Below are positions 23,418 to 35,654 of a stretch of DNA of 64,000 nt, in pieces. A program made the position numbers and the translations under genes. This DNA is from Cladobotryum mycophilum (Eukaryota > Ascomycota > Sordariomycetes > Hypocreales > Hypocreaceae): contig JAVFKD010000016.1 in assembly GCA_036429605.1 (NCBI GenBank), positions 1,550,001 to 1,614,000 of the forward strand. The letters run 5' to 3'. Each line of letters starts with the position of its first letter. The stretch's first letter is position 1. A model generated the notes under the pieces. The model saw only the letters and a program-made list of their open reading frames with translations. It made no database searches and had not been told where the DNA came from.

Positions 23418-23990
23418 CTTTATGGGTTGCTGATAAAGAGTACTTATGTAGCCTTTGTACTGGATTCTTTGCGAGAGAATGCTAGCTCCGAGTTTGAGCT
23501 CAGAGGGCCGTTTCCGAACGCGGCGTATGGCCGGCTTATGCATTCTACTCGACACATTCTCAACGGCTTTTATGCCATGCGTCTGATTTTGCAGCAGCGC
23601 CGCGGTCACCTCACTGAAGGTGAACGCTCTCTCATCGAAATGACTGCGGGAGAGAGGGCCCTTTTGTGCGAACGAATCTGTCACGTCTTTCAGGTCCTCG
23701 CCTCGTCTATTATGCTGGAGTACCCCATAACAGACGCTACGCCTACCATTGACCGCAACAGAGATCGCCTTCTGAGGAAGGTGTACAAGTTCCGCAAGGA
23801 TCACATGGAAATGACGCTACGCAATGATGGGGACGATGGGCTGCTGGCGTTGGCGGATGAGAGGGACTATGCTCTGATTTATGCTTATACCCTTGTTACG
23901 GCCCAGGTTGCGGCTGAGTTGGGGAATGCGAAGAAGGAGATTGAGGGATTGTTTGGTGTGTTGGACCAGCATGAATTGTTATTGGAGTAG
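20643..23990 (+). CDS. bre4: Bre4-like ER/aromatic-acid-exporter-family membrane protein
   Basis: This large polytopic membrane protein of 1058 residues resembles fungal Bre4 (brefeldin A sensitivity) proteins. These combine an N-terminal six-helix ER-transporter domain, a second FUSC/ArAE-type helical domain and a cytosolic C-terminal domain. Exons are 20643-20708, 20793-23364 and 23452-23990. The first exon encodes MSSGGSSPTISQWPPSRPSK and joins across an 84-nt intron with a perfect CTACTAATAC branch site. The first membrane block covers about residues 80-230, the second about 645-810, and an Asp-rich loop precedes the last helix. The second intron is 87 nt, contains a TC tract and has no in-frame stop, so simple gene finders may keep it as coding. 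Splicing it gives ...RQYAFVLDSLREN. Transport substrate is not known. Confidence 0.88.
23386..23414. repeat. (TC)n microsatellite inside a bre4 intron
   Basis: An uninterrupted TC tract forms the pyrimidine-rich part of the second bre4 intron. Confidence 0.9.
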
Positions 23991-24225
23991 ATGGCTCGGG
24001 TTAGTTATAGGATATTTCCTGGTTTGGTGTTGTGTTCTATGAAGCAAATTGAAACAGATTATTATTCTTATTTTTTCGATTTCATTCGAGGTCATGATAT
24101 CCATCATTATGATTTCTTACCTTGTGTTGGGGACTGTGTATATATACATTTGTATCCGAAAAAAAGAAGAAAAAAGAAGAAAAGAACTCCCACAGAGGAA
24201 GTGTTTTTAACCATTACAAAATATA

Positions 24226-26636
24226 TTACAGCGTACATTCTCTAAGCTTGCCGAGCCGACCAATCTCATACTCGACCCATCGACCGACTCCCTTCTTACC
24301 CGGCACCAGTATGCTCCCCGGATTCATGACGTGGCATCCCTCATACGTAATGCAAAAGGGCGGCGCGGTCGTGTCTATGAGCGCCATGGCGGTGGGTAAC
24401 GGGTATAAGTGCAGCGCCGAGGCGTAGTCCCAGTGCACGGGTCGGGTGGCCTGGCGGAAGGGCGCGAGATAGCCCTGATCGAGGATGGATTTGACTAGCT
24501 TTTGGGCTGTGCGGATGTCGAGGGGGAGAGATGAGGATGTAGTTACGGAGGGACCCTCGGCAGCAGCAGTAGCAGTAGCAGTAGCATCAAGTTCCATGGC
24601 ATCATCGACTGCTGCTTCGGGACTGCCATCACCGCTTCCAGGGGCCGCGTTTTCCTGATTTTCGGGATCGGTATTTTTGCGCTTCAGGTTAATCGACGTG
24701 CGCCTCAGGCGAGCGGAAATGTCGTCCCGAAATAGGACGAGCTCGTGGTTGGGACCGAAGAGGGATATCCGACTCGGGTTGCTCGCCCACACGGCTGACC
24801 CCTGAACACCCGCGTTTCCGGCCTCCGCATTGGCGGTGGCGAATGCCCGGCGGATGCGAGAGGTGAACATGTCGGGGATCGGCTTCCGGGGCAGCGGCAC
24901 GGATGCGCCGGCCGTAAAGGACGAGACCCAGCCGTCGTTGTCGCCGGGGACAAAGACGAACGTGGAAGACTGGAGGAGCGTGGGGAAGTCGGAGAGGGCC
25001 GAGGCGAGGGCGTCAAAGTATTCCTTGTACTCGATACTTCCGCCGCTGCCGCCCCTGGCCATGACGGCGTGCTGCGTAAAGTTGCCCGCCAGCACAAACG
25101 TCAGGGGCGAGCTGCCTTCCGGTTCGGCGGCGTACAGCGACAGGATCTTGCGCAGCGCGTGGAGTGCTCTCGGTTGGTCTAGGTTGATTTCTCCGAGGAT
25201 GATGATGCGATTCCGCGACGGCATGTCTTGGTCTTGCGAAGAAGTGAGGAGTCTCCGCTCCAGTCTGCGCATTTTGGCACCGACGGCACGCTCGCTTCCG
25301 ACGCCGAGGAAGTCGACCCAGCCGAAACCTCCGCCGATGCTTTGTTCCTGGCCGCCGTCCGGCCCGTTGACGCCAAGAGTAGACCTACGTTTCTCGCAGG
25401 GAGGCTGGCCGATGAAGAAGCCCTGGAAATGCCCGCCTAGCGTTCCGCCAATGCCGCTGCTCCCACTCAGGCCCTTTCCAATGGATTCTTCCTCCTCTTC
25501 ATAGACGCCGTCCACCAGAACCATCATGCCGGGGCAGAACCAGGCCGAATCGTCCGGAATAGCAATCGTCTGGGAGATGTCTAGGGCGATAGTACCCGTC
25601 AAGTCGCTGAGAGCAAGTTCCCCCGTGGGTAGCGTGTTAAGCTGCCCGAGGAGCATGTGGTTGCTGCCATGGCGACCCAGGAGGTTGGAAATCGGCGTGA
25701 TCTTGAGGGATTGCTGGTTTGAGAGCGACCGTGAAATGGTACGTTTCCGGGATGATGTGACGGAGGAGGTTTGGAATGATTCGTTGCGAAGGAGGCGTTG
25801 GTGAATGACGTGGTATCGGTTACGGAACACCGAGGTTTTGTGAGATGCGGGTGGCAGTAATGATGGTTTTGTTGTGTCCCTGAGTTTGTGGTCTGTTAGT
25901 ATGGCTACTAAAATTTAGGGGAAAAGGGGGTGGATGTCTACCTCTCGAAATGCTTCTTTCCCACATTGTAAAAGAGCCTAGGCTGATCATAGGCATCAAT
26001 GATCTTCAGCCACGTTCTGGGGTCGCTGTTCTCCTCGTCTTCCTCCGCCTCATCTTGAACGCCTAGGCCAGACATTCCGAAGCTGGTATTGCTACTTTCC
26101 TCCCTCGAGATCATGTGCGGTCGCAATCCGAGTCTAGTGTTGAGGGTATCTGTCTCGTTGACATCAAGCATGCTATCCCCCCTAGGGAGTCCTCTGTTGG
26201 GTCCAAGGATCTTGCCGCCGCTCATGTTTCCTTCAAGCGTCTTTAGGATATCCTGCAGCTCCTTGCTGCTCCCTTCCACCATGACGCCTCCATTGCGATT
26301 CTTCCAACTCCTGGCAATCTCCTCGAGGACTCTCTCGGCCAAACCTTCTTCGCGCCATCCTGAGCCACAATGCCGCCCAATGAAGGAGGCAAGTTCTTGT
26401 AGGGCAGAGGATGTGAGTGTCAAGGAGTGCTTCTTTGTGAATGTGCGGAAAGCGAGTGGTCGGAGTGTCGCGGGAGGGAGAATAATCGGGAGGATTGCCG
26501 CTTTGGGAGCATTGATGCTAAATGGCTTCGGAGGATGGGCTGGAGTTCCAAAAGCAGGAGAAGATGATGGTATCGATGAGGATGGAATCGAGGGTTTGTG
26601 GAGTTTTCGAAAGATGGGAGCTGTTGTCTTGTCCAT
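24226..26636 (-). CDS. dpb2: DNA polymerase epsilon subunit B (Dpb2)
   Basis: This is the essential B subunit of the leading-strand replicase, which links polymerase epsilon to the CMG helicase. Exons are 25942-26636 and 24226-25879, with a 62-nt intron (GTAGAC, ATACTAAC, CTCAG). The product is 782 residues. The N-terminal domain contains the conserved LTLTSSALQELASFIG helix region. The C-terminal half has the OB fold (LTGTIALDIS, FCPGMMVLVDG) and an inactivated calcineurin-like phosphoesterase fold (ILGEINLDQPRAL, FVLAGNFTQHA, FVFVPGDNDGW). It ends with CHVMNPGSILVPGKKGVGRW. An Ala/Thr-rich insert near residue 670 looks species-specific. No frameshift is seen. The gene is divergent from the next one, with an MCB-like box between them. 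Confidence 0.95.
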
Positions 26637-26966
26637 ATTTGCTAATGTGAAACTATGGAACCGGCATAGCGCAAAGGATAGTCGTAGTAGTATAGAAATC
26701 CAATCTGTACTCTGTAGAACGATTGAGACTTCTCGAGGTCAACCAATTCTCTAATTGGTGTCGCGACTTTGGAGGGGACCCGCGTCGACGCGTCTAATTG
26801 ATTTCTCTTAAATGCATATGCATATCAGCGAGTGTGGGGTAACCCTGAACCCTGGGGCGGCACGGCAGCTTAGCTTCTAGAAGCTCCAATTGTGACCTCA
26901 TCCTACGGAGCTGGACTTTGGACGACTTTTTGCTGGTGCATTATCGTAGAAAAGCTTCCAATTGCA
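26637..26966. promoter_or_regulatory. Short divergent promoter with an ACGCGT (MCB) box
   Basis: Only 330 bases separate the dpb2 and downstream start codons. ACGCGT lies at 26788-26793, within the palindrome CGCGTCGACGCG, about 150 bases upstream of dpb2. A TCGCGA lies near 26761. ACGCGT is the MluI cell-cycle box bound by MBF in yeasts, where it drives G1/S expression of replication genes. That it works here is inferred. Confidence 0.5.
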
Positions 26967-27797
26967 ATGGCCGCCATAAAGATGCTGGCTGCAACGTTTC
27001 GTTTCGCTCCCCGGAGCTCAAGAGTATTCTTTAGAGCAGTGTCTACCCTGCCAAACAACTCTCACATCGTGAGTTGGTGTTCATATCTCCCAACTGTGGG
27101 CGACGGAATGTGCTGATCAAGAAGACAAAAGAAAGTCTTTGATAACCCGTCGAATCCGTCGTTACATACTCTCACCTACCTCGATACAAACCCCCCATCC
27201 GAGTCACTTGCCATTGGCTCCTCGACATCCATCCCTCCTACACCTCAATCCTTCAAGGAGAACCACCACTTCACCACAATTCTAAACGAGGTTGTCTCTG
27301 AATACGGTCACCAAGACGAAGACATCATCAGTCAGGCGCGGGCTTATGCCAGTCCTGGCGGTTTTAATCTCGGTTCGGGCGGCGCATTCTTTGCCGGTGA
27401 TAGGGGATCTTCTCGGAAGCAAGGCGGTGGTGGTGGTGCGGGAGGAGATGGCGCCGGCGGAGCCAGTGCACAAGGCGGTGCTGGCGGTGCAGGCAGGGGT
27501 GGGTTTGTACACTTGAGCGATCGCAGGAATCCCCCGGATTTTGGGCGAATTGCCTGGCCAGAAGACATTCTGGGCAGCGTTGAGGTAAACCAGTCTGGTG
27601 AAGTTGTTGGAAAGCTTCAACCGAGCGGGACATACAGGATGGTCACAAACGAGGGAATGTGAGTTTGACCCGCTACCGTGTTTTGAATTTTGCTGACATT
27701 ACATTATTGTTTTGCTAGCTTGGGATTGAGCCCGTTCCTGAGGGAGAAGCTAATAGCAAGGCTCAAGAAGGAAGAGGCTAAAGAACGAAACTCGTGA
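26967..27797 (+). CDS. Conserved fungal protein with a mitochondrial-type N-terminus
   Basis: I do not recognise a named family. Exons are 26967-27068, 27132-27658 and 27719-27797, with introns of 63 and 60 nt, both with good branch sites. The product is 235 residues. The N-terminus MAAIKMLAATFRFAPRSSRV is rich in Arg, Ser and hydrophobics and has almost no acid, as in a mitochondrial presequence. A Gly-rich stretch lies around residues 135-160. The C-terminal block looks conserved: HLSDRRNPPDFGRIAWPEDI, then SGTYRMVTNEGILGLSPFLR and a charged Lys/Glu tail. The in-frame splicing across three exons and the non-random C-terminus argue that it is real. Sharing a promoter with dpb2 does not by itself indicate function. 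Confidence 0.75.
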
Positions 27798-30686
27798 TAT
27801 TACAGCTACAAATCAAGAGAAACCATCAATGTATAATTACTATCAACCTATACAATACTATCACAACACATGATCTGATCTTTCTTGTTTGAAAAGTAGA
27901 ATAGTCCTTTTGAGCATCACCCAGCCCCGGGTGGGGTATCATAAGCATCTCCCTGATTTGATGCTGACAACTGAGGGTTGCCACATCTCTGCCAAAGGCT
28001 TCAGGTGCCAACACAAATCAGTAGAATTAGTAGAATCATTACAGTATTCTTGTTAACCCGTGCAGATGATCTTGCATTGAACTAATCTTGCTGATGTGGC
28101 AGATACCTGGTCTTGGTCCGGCCCCACATCAAGAGCATATAGAACGGCCCCACCACCGGAGTCAGGTCCTCGCCAGATCTTCCTATGAGCTTTGCTAAGA
28201 TATGATGATTATGTCAATCCTGTCATCACTAAGCTGATCTGTATTGGTTTTAAACTACATCCTGGCCTAGGAGCTATCCGTGATGAATACCATGAGTAGT
28301 TGAGTGTTGACATCAAGGGTCTATTGACGTCCCATTGCCTCCGTCATGGCCCAGCTCTTCTCCAAGCAGTAATTCTTACTTCCCCTCTACAAAACCATCA
28401 GGCTTATATAAGACGTGATGTGCAAAATCTAGAGTGTCACAGCATCTGCTGACATTTGTGTATCCCGTGAATATATTAATAACCTAACCTAGACGCTTAT
28501 ATTGGCTGGAGGAAGCTCTCACTTTAAAAGCCGGCTCCCGCTACCATGATGCATACTCTATCAAGGGGTCCCATTGAAGCCATTGCCATCAGATGAGCCA
28601 AAGAGAATGCCAGTAGCGATGTTAGAAATCGAACCCAGCTCACTCTAACACACCCGTATTACCATCTGTGTGGGTGCCTCGTCTCGTCTCCTCAAACAGG
28701 ACAATCGTATCAAAGCAGCTTCCATCGACGACGACGCCTAGCTACGCGGAAAACCCTTTCCACGGAAAAGTGTCTATCTATTGCTGGAGCAGGATTCTGT
28801 TTTGGTCCTGTCATGTTTGGCTAAGATATGCATGACGAGATGTACTTGCGTTAGCCAAGTCTGAGCGGCGAATAGGGGGAACTTTGAGATTTGCTGGCAT
28901 GGAATACTGGTCTCTCTCCCTTTCGATGGATCCCCTGAGAGGAAAATATCCCTTTGTTTCCGGTCGACCTTTATGATCACGATACAAAACAGCCCGTATG
29001 TACATGCCTGCAGGGCCTTTACGGGCTCGGTTGGAATTGTTAGGGGTCAGGGGTCATGGTACAATAGTTGTAGATATAGCTTCTCATACAACCCCCGCTT
29101 TATTCTGTCTGATCTGTACCTGACGCTATCATACTTTAGTCAACTACATCTACCTCACATTCAGATGCTCGGATCTAGCCACTTAATCTCCAACCGGGTT
29201 CCTCCAGAACAACGCTCTCTCAGAGAAAGCGTGTGTAATTACTCCCTTAGCCGCTCTCCACACAATAAAGACTATGATCATGATGTATTTGGTACGTGCC
29301 CCGAGTTTAGTTGCGATGTGGGGGAATGGTATACTTCCTCTCGCCCAGGTGTTTTCGAAGCTTGTCTAGAATACAACGAAATATCCAAGCCAGCTACGCC
29401 GGTGTAAGCGCAAGGCATCATACCACACCATGCTTCATGGCCAAACCTAAACAGGGTCCGCCGGGGAACAGCGGTCATATCCATATCTCCATCGTGGAGC
29501 TTGATAGACGGACAGAATCTCTCTGGGAAAAGAATCCGGCATGGAATAAACATTGCTGGATTGTCAGGGCTTGGGGGTCATTTCTTAGCTAGAATACTAG
29601 ATTGGCTTCCTGATATCATATCCATTTTTGTATCTACAACAAACTCTTACGAGCGCCTCGAAGAACGATTTCCATGTCCTTGCTACTGTAACATAGAGAC
29701 TAGAAACCTGCAACGCAGCCATCCAAGTCATTACTCTCTGAACATAACCCCCTATTCGCTACAGTTTCGATGTCTGCATGCCCAGCGCAGACTCTAATCC
29801 TCACCACCTCCTGTACCATCCCTATACAATGTGGTTAGCGCGGTCTTGAGAGGGAAATCGAGATATCGTTCCCTTTTTCAGAGATGGTGAAGAATATCAT
29901 GACATGAGAACATCTGGATCCGTTGAGCAAAAGCTTGTGGCTACGCTACAGATACCACATCTGTTTCAGACGAAAGATAGTTATGGCTTGGGAGATGCTT
30001 GGCAATGACTTTGTAGATCACTTTGCGGGAATGAGAGAGCATGAGTTGATGCTCTGTAACAAGGCCTTTACATATTGGCGAGACACGTAGGCTCGGCGCT
30101 TAGGTCTTGAAACAGCTACCCAAAAAGTAGGAAGCAATACATTGAAACAATGTAATCTTTATTTGCCATTATGAAGTACATGCACGCATTTTCTGTTTAC
30201 TGTTTCCTCGTCAACATTGTTTTCGACATGAGCTGGCAGAGAAAACAAGACTGATGAATCATTGATCCATGTCGCCATCGGCATATATAGCCCACATGAT
30301 GCTATCACCAAAGTCTATCCAAGGCCAGAAGGTTAGCTCCTTGTCGGTTTCTCACGCTCCATACCATCAGAACCATAAGCAAAGGCGACACTAATACCCT
30401 CTTGATCAACTATGCGAGGGGGGGGATTATTTAGAGTTCTTAATATTGGCGGCCGCTCCCCCTGAATATATTTTTCGTGAGTGGTAGAATCATGGCGCTG
30501 CACCCCTCACCACATCCAGCGCTCATCATCGTGGAACATTGAATTTGGATCATTAGCTGCTTAGAGACAAAAATAAAAAAAACATAAATAGACTGTCAAA
30601 AAACCTGGGGAAAAAATCCTTCATTATCTTTTCCTCCCTCCATCCACTCCTTTTCCCCTCCGTAATTTACATACCAAAAAAAGAAA
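27798..30686. other. 2.9-kb interval without a supported gene
   Basis: I read both strands for family motifs, splice-linked frames and tRNA or 5S signatures and found none that hold. Open frames reach 144 codons but have no recognisable domain, poor codon bias and no intron signals. It could contain the extended promoter of the transporter gene or decayed DNA. Confidence 0.45.
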
Positions 30687-32393
30687 ATGGCACACTTCAC
30701 AGTGACAAAGGTCGAGACATCCAACGAAATCGATGAGGTAGACGGCACTGGCACTACCACATCGAAGCCCCTATCACGCCTAACGAGATGGTTTCGTAGC
30801 CCCCTGTTCAATGTCATCGTCGTCGGCTTCATCGCCTTTACCCAAGTTGGAATATTCAGCGCTCTGAGCGCTACCGGCGCGGGTGGCCAGCAGAAACCGC
30901 AGCTTGTTCATGGTGCCAATTCCATCACATATGGGTACGTCCCTCTTCCTAACCTCTCGCCTCGCAGCATAAGTGAATATCATCCATTAAACACACAACG
31001 ACAGAATCATGACCGTTGGATGCTCCATCTTCTCCATCCTGGCCAACAAGTTCGGCATCAAGAGGGTTCTCATCCTCGGCACCTTGGGATTCGCCCCCTA
31101 TTCGGCCTCGTTATACATCTTCAACCGCTACGGAATCGAGTGGTTCGTCTACGTTGGAGGCGTATTGTGCGGCCTTGGGGCCTCAGCTTACTGGGCGGCC
31201 GAGGGAGCCATCGCTATTGGATACGCGGATGTCAAAGACCGTGGTAAATATAGTATGTGTATTCACTATTACCTCCCTACAACTAAAGGTCATATGCTCA
31301 TTGTTTATCTAGCGGGTATCTGGCTTGGTCTTCGCGAACTTGGCCTCTTAGTCGGGTCGTCCATTCAACTATCACTAAACATCAAGAACGAGAAACGAGG
31401 CAAGGTATCCTATACGACATACATTGTCCTCATCACCTTGCAATGCCTGGGCCTCCCACTTGCTCTCCTCGTCTCTCCTCCAGACAAGGTCATCTGCTCA
31501 GACGGCCGGAAGCTCGCAGGCGCTTCAAGAGATACGTCGATCATGGTTGGGATCCGTAAATACTGGAAACTGCTTAAGAGAAAGCAGATGTATCTGCTCA
31601 TCCCGATCCTTGTTGGATTTTCTTGGAATGTGTCATATTTGGGCATTTACCAGACCTCATAGTACGCTGTGCCCAGTAGTCCCAATCTTTGGCCAGATTT
31701 AACTTGTTGCTGACACTATGAATGAAACAGCTTCTCCGTTCGTGCCCGCACACTGAATGCTCTAGCCACCGGTGTCGTGGCGTCGTGCGCAGATGTCGTC
31801 TGGGGCAGGATCTTCGACCTCAAGTCCGTCAGCAGGCCCAAGCTGGCCAAGTTCACATGGGCATTCTTCTCCATCGGCATGCTCGGCGTATTCAGTTTCC
31901 AAGTCACTAATGAGAAATTCTTCTCCTCGATTTCACCCAAAGTCACGCTCGACTGGAACCAGCCCGAGTTTCTCCGCGGGTTTGCTAGCATGATGTGCCT
32001 CAGGTACGTCCCCCTTATGATGATTTTGAGACACCTTTCTGACGTGGATACAGGTTCTTTAATGAGTCACACTTCATGTTCGTCTACTGGATCGTTGGAA
32101 CCTTCTTCGATGACCTTGAGACCTTGACACTGGCAGTGGGCATCATCAGATCGTTCGAGTCTATTGGGGCTTGCCTCTCCTTTAGCATCAGCACATCAAA
32201 AACACCCCCAATGACCAACCTCATTATTGCATTCGTCATGTTCTGCATCACGATTCCAGCCACCTCTTGGGCCGTCTGTCTGGTACCTAAGCGCCCTGAA
32301 AGTGACAGGGTTGTTGAGGCCAGTTCAGATACGATAGGGACGCCGTTGAGGAAAGACGAGCCCGTCACCACAGAGATCGAGGCACAAAGATAA
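30687..32393 (+). CDS. UNC93-like major facilitator superfamily membrane protein
   Basis: This is a predicted multipass membrane protein of 485 residues in the UNC93/DUF895-like branch of the major facilitator superfamily. Five exons are 30687-30934, 31005-31252, 31313-31661, 31731-32003 and 32054-32393. Introns are 50-70 nt, and all junctions keep the frame. After a 40-residue cytosolic N-terminus come hydrophobic helices beginning FNVIVVGFIAFTQVGIFSAL, then VGCSIFSILANKFGIKRVLI, a Gly/Ala-rich helix (YVGGVLCGLGASAYWAAEGA) and later ones including LIIAFVMFCITIPATSWAVC. It ends with a charged tail. Substrate is unknown. Its 3' end faces that of a Zn2Cys6 regulator 96 bases away, and a CoA-transferase lies beyond, which suggests a small catabolic or metabolite-handling group. 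Confidence 0.85.
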
Positions 32394-32489
32394 TCCGTGC
32401 ATATATATCATTAGATAAAAAGCTGTAGAGCAATAGCTGCATCCATCAAGTCTTTGCTACTCGATTGAGTAATTAAATAATACCTCCCC

Positions 32490-34856
32490 TCACCTCTGCC
32501 CATTCCATGGGACAGTCGGCTGTGCAAAAACATTAAAATCGAACCCAAACACTTCATTCATGTTAATGTCGCCATCCAACAAATCATCCCAATAAGCCAT
32601 ATCCATCGGAATATCCCAGAGACCAGAGCTGTTCATTTGATGATTCATCACCATGCTGGTAGTTCCCTCGCCAATCTGGTTCACGGGGGTATTTGACTTT
32701 GAGCTACCTTCAATTAATTGCTTCACCTCACCAGCTAGCCGATCAAACGCAACCCAATGGGGACTAACTGCTGTCCACTTTAGCGAAATGTCTCTTAGCA
32801 TTTGGCGACAGTCATCGAGGGCTTTGATTAGCACTGAAGGCTCTGGAAGATTTGGTGCTGTTGGTGAACCAATCTTCTCGCAGTCGGAGAGAATGTTGGA
32901 AATATGGATGCCACAATACAGAGTCATGAATCCCGAGCGAAGGATATCCTGAACCAACGTCCTAGGTAACCGGATTAGAAAGGTGGCACAATGAAGTTTG
33001 TAATGTTCTCACCATAGTGTTGTTTGGATCCCCTTTTGAAGCATCACTTGATAGAGAAAAATGATCTGGACGGCTGGCTCAAGGCACAGTCTGAGGTAGT
33101 GGACATCTGGCCTGAAAGCATGCAGTTCGGACCCCGTTGGTACAACTAGAGCCGAGTAGATGAACATTCTTTCGCGATAATAGTTGACATCCATGTACTC
33201 CCTCGTCTCAAAGATGCATTTGGAGTAGGGAGTTATACTACACTCAGCATGAAGCACGCGCCACTGTTCCAGTTCAGCACTGAGTCTGTTTGCTATCTCT
33301 GCCCTTGTTTGAAATTCAACCTGGGCTAGATCGCGTCTTGTATACAGCTCAGCCCGTACTTTTGTGGAGATTCTTCTCAACTGAGCCTGTCTGTTTAGCA
33401 CCGAAACCTCGCTCCTATTAAACGGGTCAGGCACAAGCCCGTTGCGCTCATCGTCCAGGTTAATGTGATCAGGGAACTATTTCGTTCTTAGCATAGAGCG
33501 TGTTTGAGCGTTTCACTTTCTTCTTACCTCAATTGTGATGTCAGACTCCGCAATAACCATGGGCCTCCCCAGGCCTCGTGCGGCATATCTTTCTTGTACG
33601 TAGCAACACCAAAATAAGCGTCGCCGCATCTGTTCCGCGATTGGATCGAGTGGTCGTGTTGAGGCTTTGTGATATCCTAACTGGAGACAAATTCGCATTG
33701 CTTGTCGAGCCAGTTTCCATCTGCTTCCAACTGTAATTCGTTAGGAATAGCTCTATATAAGAATAATTTGTTCATGGCGACTTACTTCCAATAGCGTGCT
33801 GATGAGCAAAGACAAGTAGAAAAAGCGTATTTTGTATCTGTATGTCGCCAGTCGTCTCTGACAAAACATCTGCATATCTCATAGCAGAGGCATAGTAACG
33901 GATTGGCGCCATCTCTGGCCGCTTCCGCTTGGCAAATGGAGCTCCAATAGCGAGAATCATGAATAGCTGAAACATGTCATTCCGTCTCTCCAAACTAGAG
34001 CTTGTAGTTGATCGATGGTCATAAAGACGTTCAATCTGCTCATATACTTGACGCCTCCTTATAAACGGAGACACTCTATGGAATCCCACCTCCAGGCTAG
34101 AACATGTTAGCAATGGCTTGCGGCTCACACGATAAGACAACATACTAGGTATCCGTTAATTCACATGCTACAGACAGAGGAGGCAAGTCCTGGTCTCCAT
34201 CCGGTACAATGTCTATATTGCCCGCCTGCGGTTGTGTCGGGGGCCCAATACGGAATCCCGAACCATTCCGAAACTGCATAGACAGCGCCGCAGCAACCAG
34301 ATGTCCAAGACTAGGGAAAGATTAGATCTCATAGTTGTTCGTTCAAAGCATGACCATAGCTCACCTGAAAATGCTCCCGTCGCTAAATTTTGGGTTTCTG
34401 GTTAAACTAGGCAAGGAGACCTTGGATACGATGACGTTCCGAGATGCATCTTGCCCTTCAGTGTTTGCGGGTGCTGTAGGACGCGAATCTGGTGGGTTTG
34501 TACTCGATTCGTTCATCATGGCTTTCAGCCGAGCAGCCCGCGCTTTGAGATCGGCTATATATCTAACACGAGATGAGATGTGAGTAATTTTATGTATGCC
34601 GCAAGCTTGTCGCGTGACCCCGTTACTCACCCTCGCTCATATTGCCGTCCAGAAATGGGATCTATTTCAATGCATGGGAGCTTTGCGCGCTCACAGTTGG
34701 AGCATACCCTGGCATTTTTATCGCACTGAACAATCCTCGGGTGAGTCTTCAAACCTCCACAATATCCAATGCTTCAGTATGGCCGATCCTTACCTTTAAC
34801 TTTTTGGCGCGGCAATGAGTGCATGCGCCGGAGAAGTTTGTGTGCTGTCGAGGCAT
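32490..34856 (-). CDS. Zn2Cys6 fungal transcription factor
   Basis: This Gal4-type regulator of 656 residues is encoded by eight exons: 34794-34856, 34631-34725, 34365-34562, 34146-34310, 33786-34096, 33528-33730, 33013-33476 and 32490-32961. All seven introns are 49-68 nt and all phases agree. The zinc cluster uses Cys at residues 12, 15, 22, 29, 32 and 39 (CTHCRAKKLKC, VCSNCERAKLPC). The middle region is the fungal_trans domain, seen in GSRWKLARQAMRICLQLGYH, RRRLFWCCYVQERYAARGLG and RPMVIAESDITIE. An acidic tail carries several Asp and Trp residues. The first intron interrupts the zinc cluster just before its third Cys. It may control the convergent transporter or the nearby CoA-transferase, but no target can be read from the sequence. 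Confidence 0.9.
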
Positions 34857-35504
34857 ACTCAGAGACGAAATGCATGGCGTCTAATAGCATGTCTAGTGAA
34901 TGAGCTGTTCGTCTGAAACCAGAGACGATGATCTTCAAGTGACATGAACCGCGCAGAAAGAAGCTCTCATTATGACCCAGATGGATGGATGGATGGATGA
35001 ATGAGCTTTGTTGGTGATGAGACAGAATCTCAGAGTTTGTCCGTCAATAAGCGATTCATCATCCGACCAGACCAACGAGCCGCGGCGTTCCTGCCGGTTG
35101 CCGAACCACGGCCGAGATCCACACTTGCTACCTTGTATCTAAACATCACGTGTCTGCCACAGTCGGTTGGCAAAAGTGACGATGCAGAGCACCAACACCA
35201 TAAAAAATTAAAATCATTTATCATATACATTATACATATCAGAACCGGATAAAGGGGAGGCGTAAGGAGATAGCAAAGTTTCGAAAGATTTCAAGTGAAA
35301 GAGATCACAAAGCTCATAAGCAGCTAACTCGCTGCTTTTAAAAGGACATGGTCACTTGTGTCCAGAGAACGTTCGTCAAATAACACTGCATTTTTAGCGT
35401 ACGCAGAGAAGGTGACAATATCCTAAACCAGCCGTCCGGGCGTTCTGAAACGGTAGAGCATATCTACCATTACTCGCTGCTCCACCTCCATCACAAGTTG
35501 AATA
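34857..35504. other. Promoter of the Zn2Cys6 gene and spacer to tRNA-Gly
   Basis: Holds a short ATGG microsatellite near 34982-35001 and no supportable gene. The last part is upstream of the tRNA. Confidence 0.45.
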
Positions 35505-35575
35505 GCATCGGTGGTTTAGTGGTAAAATCCATCGTTGCCATCGATGGGCCCCGGGTTCGATTCCCGGCCGATGCA
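35505..35575 (+). tRNA. tRNA-Gly (GCC)
   Basis: The 71-nt sequence folds as a cloverleaf without an intron. The acceptor GCATCGG pairs with CCGATGC, with discriminator A. The D loop has GGTTTAGTGGTAAAA, the anticodon loop is TTGCCAT (anticodon GCC) and the T arm is CCGGGTTCGATTCCCGG. A T-rich terminator follows directly. Confidence 0.97.
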
Positions 35576-35654
35576 TTCTTTTTCCTGCTCTATCCTCCTC
35601 TCTTCATCTTTTTGTTTGTTGCAGCTAATTCATAAGCATGGGTTGATGATAGAT

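Noticed and set aside
22818..23804. 328-codon open frame on the minus strand
   Set aside because: It lies wholly inside the well-supported bre4 coding region and crosses its intron; its Arg/Glu repeat is the TC tract read backwards.
28625..28650. Possible tRNA T-loop (AATCGAACC on the plus strand)
   Set aside because: The flanking bases do not form a T stem and no acceptor or anticodon arm can be drawn.
28973..29407. 144-codon open frame in the 2.9-kb gap
   Set aside because: No domain or splice sites, and composition like the surrounding non-coding DNA.
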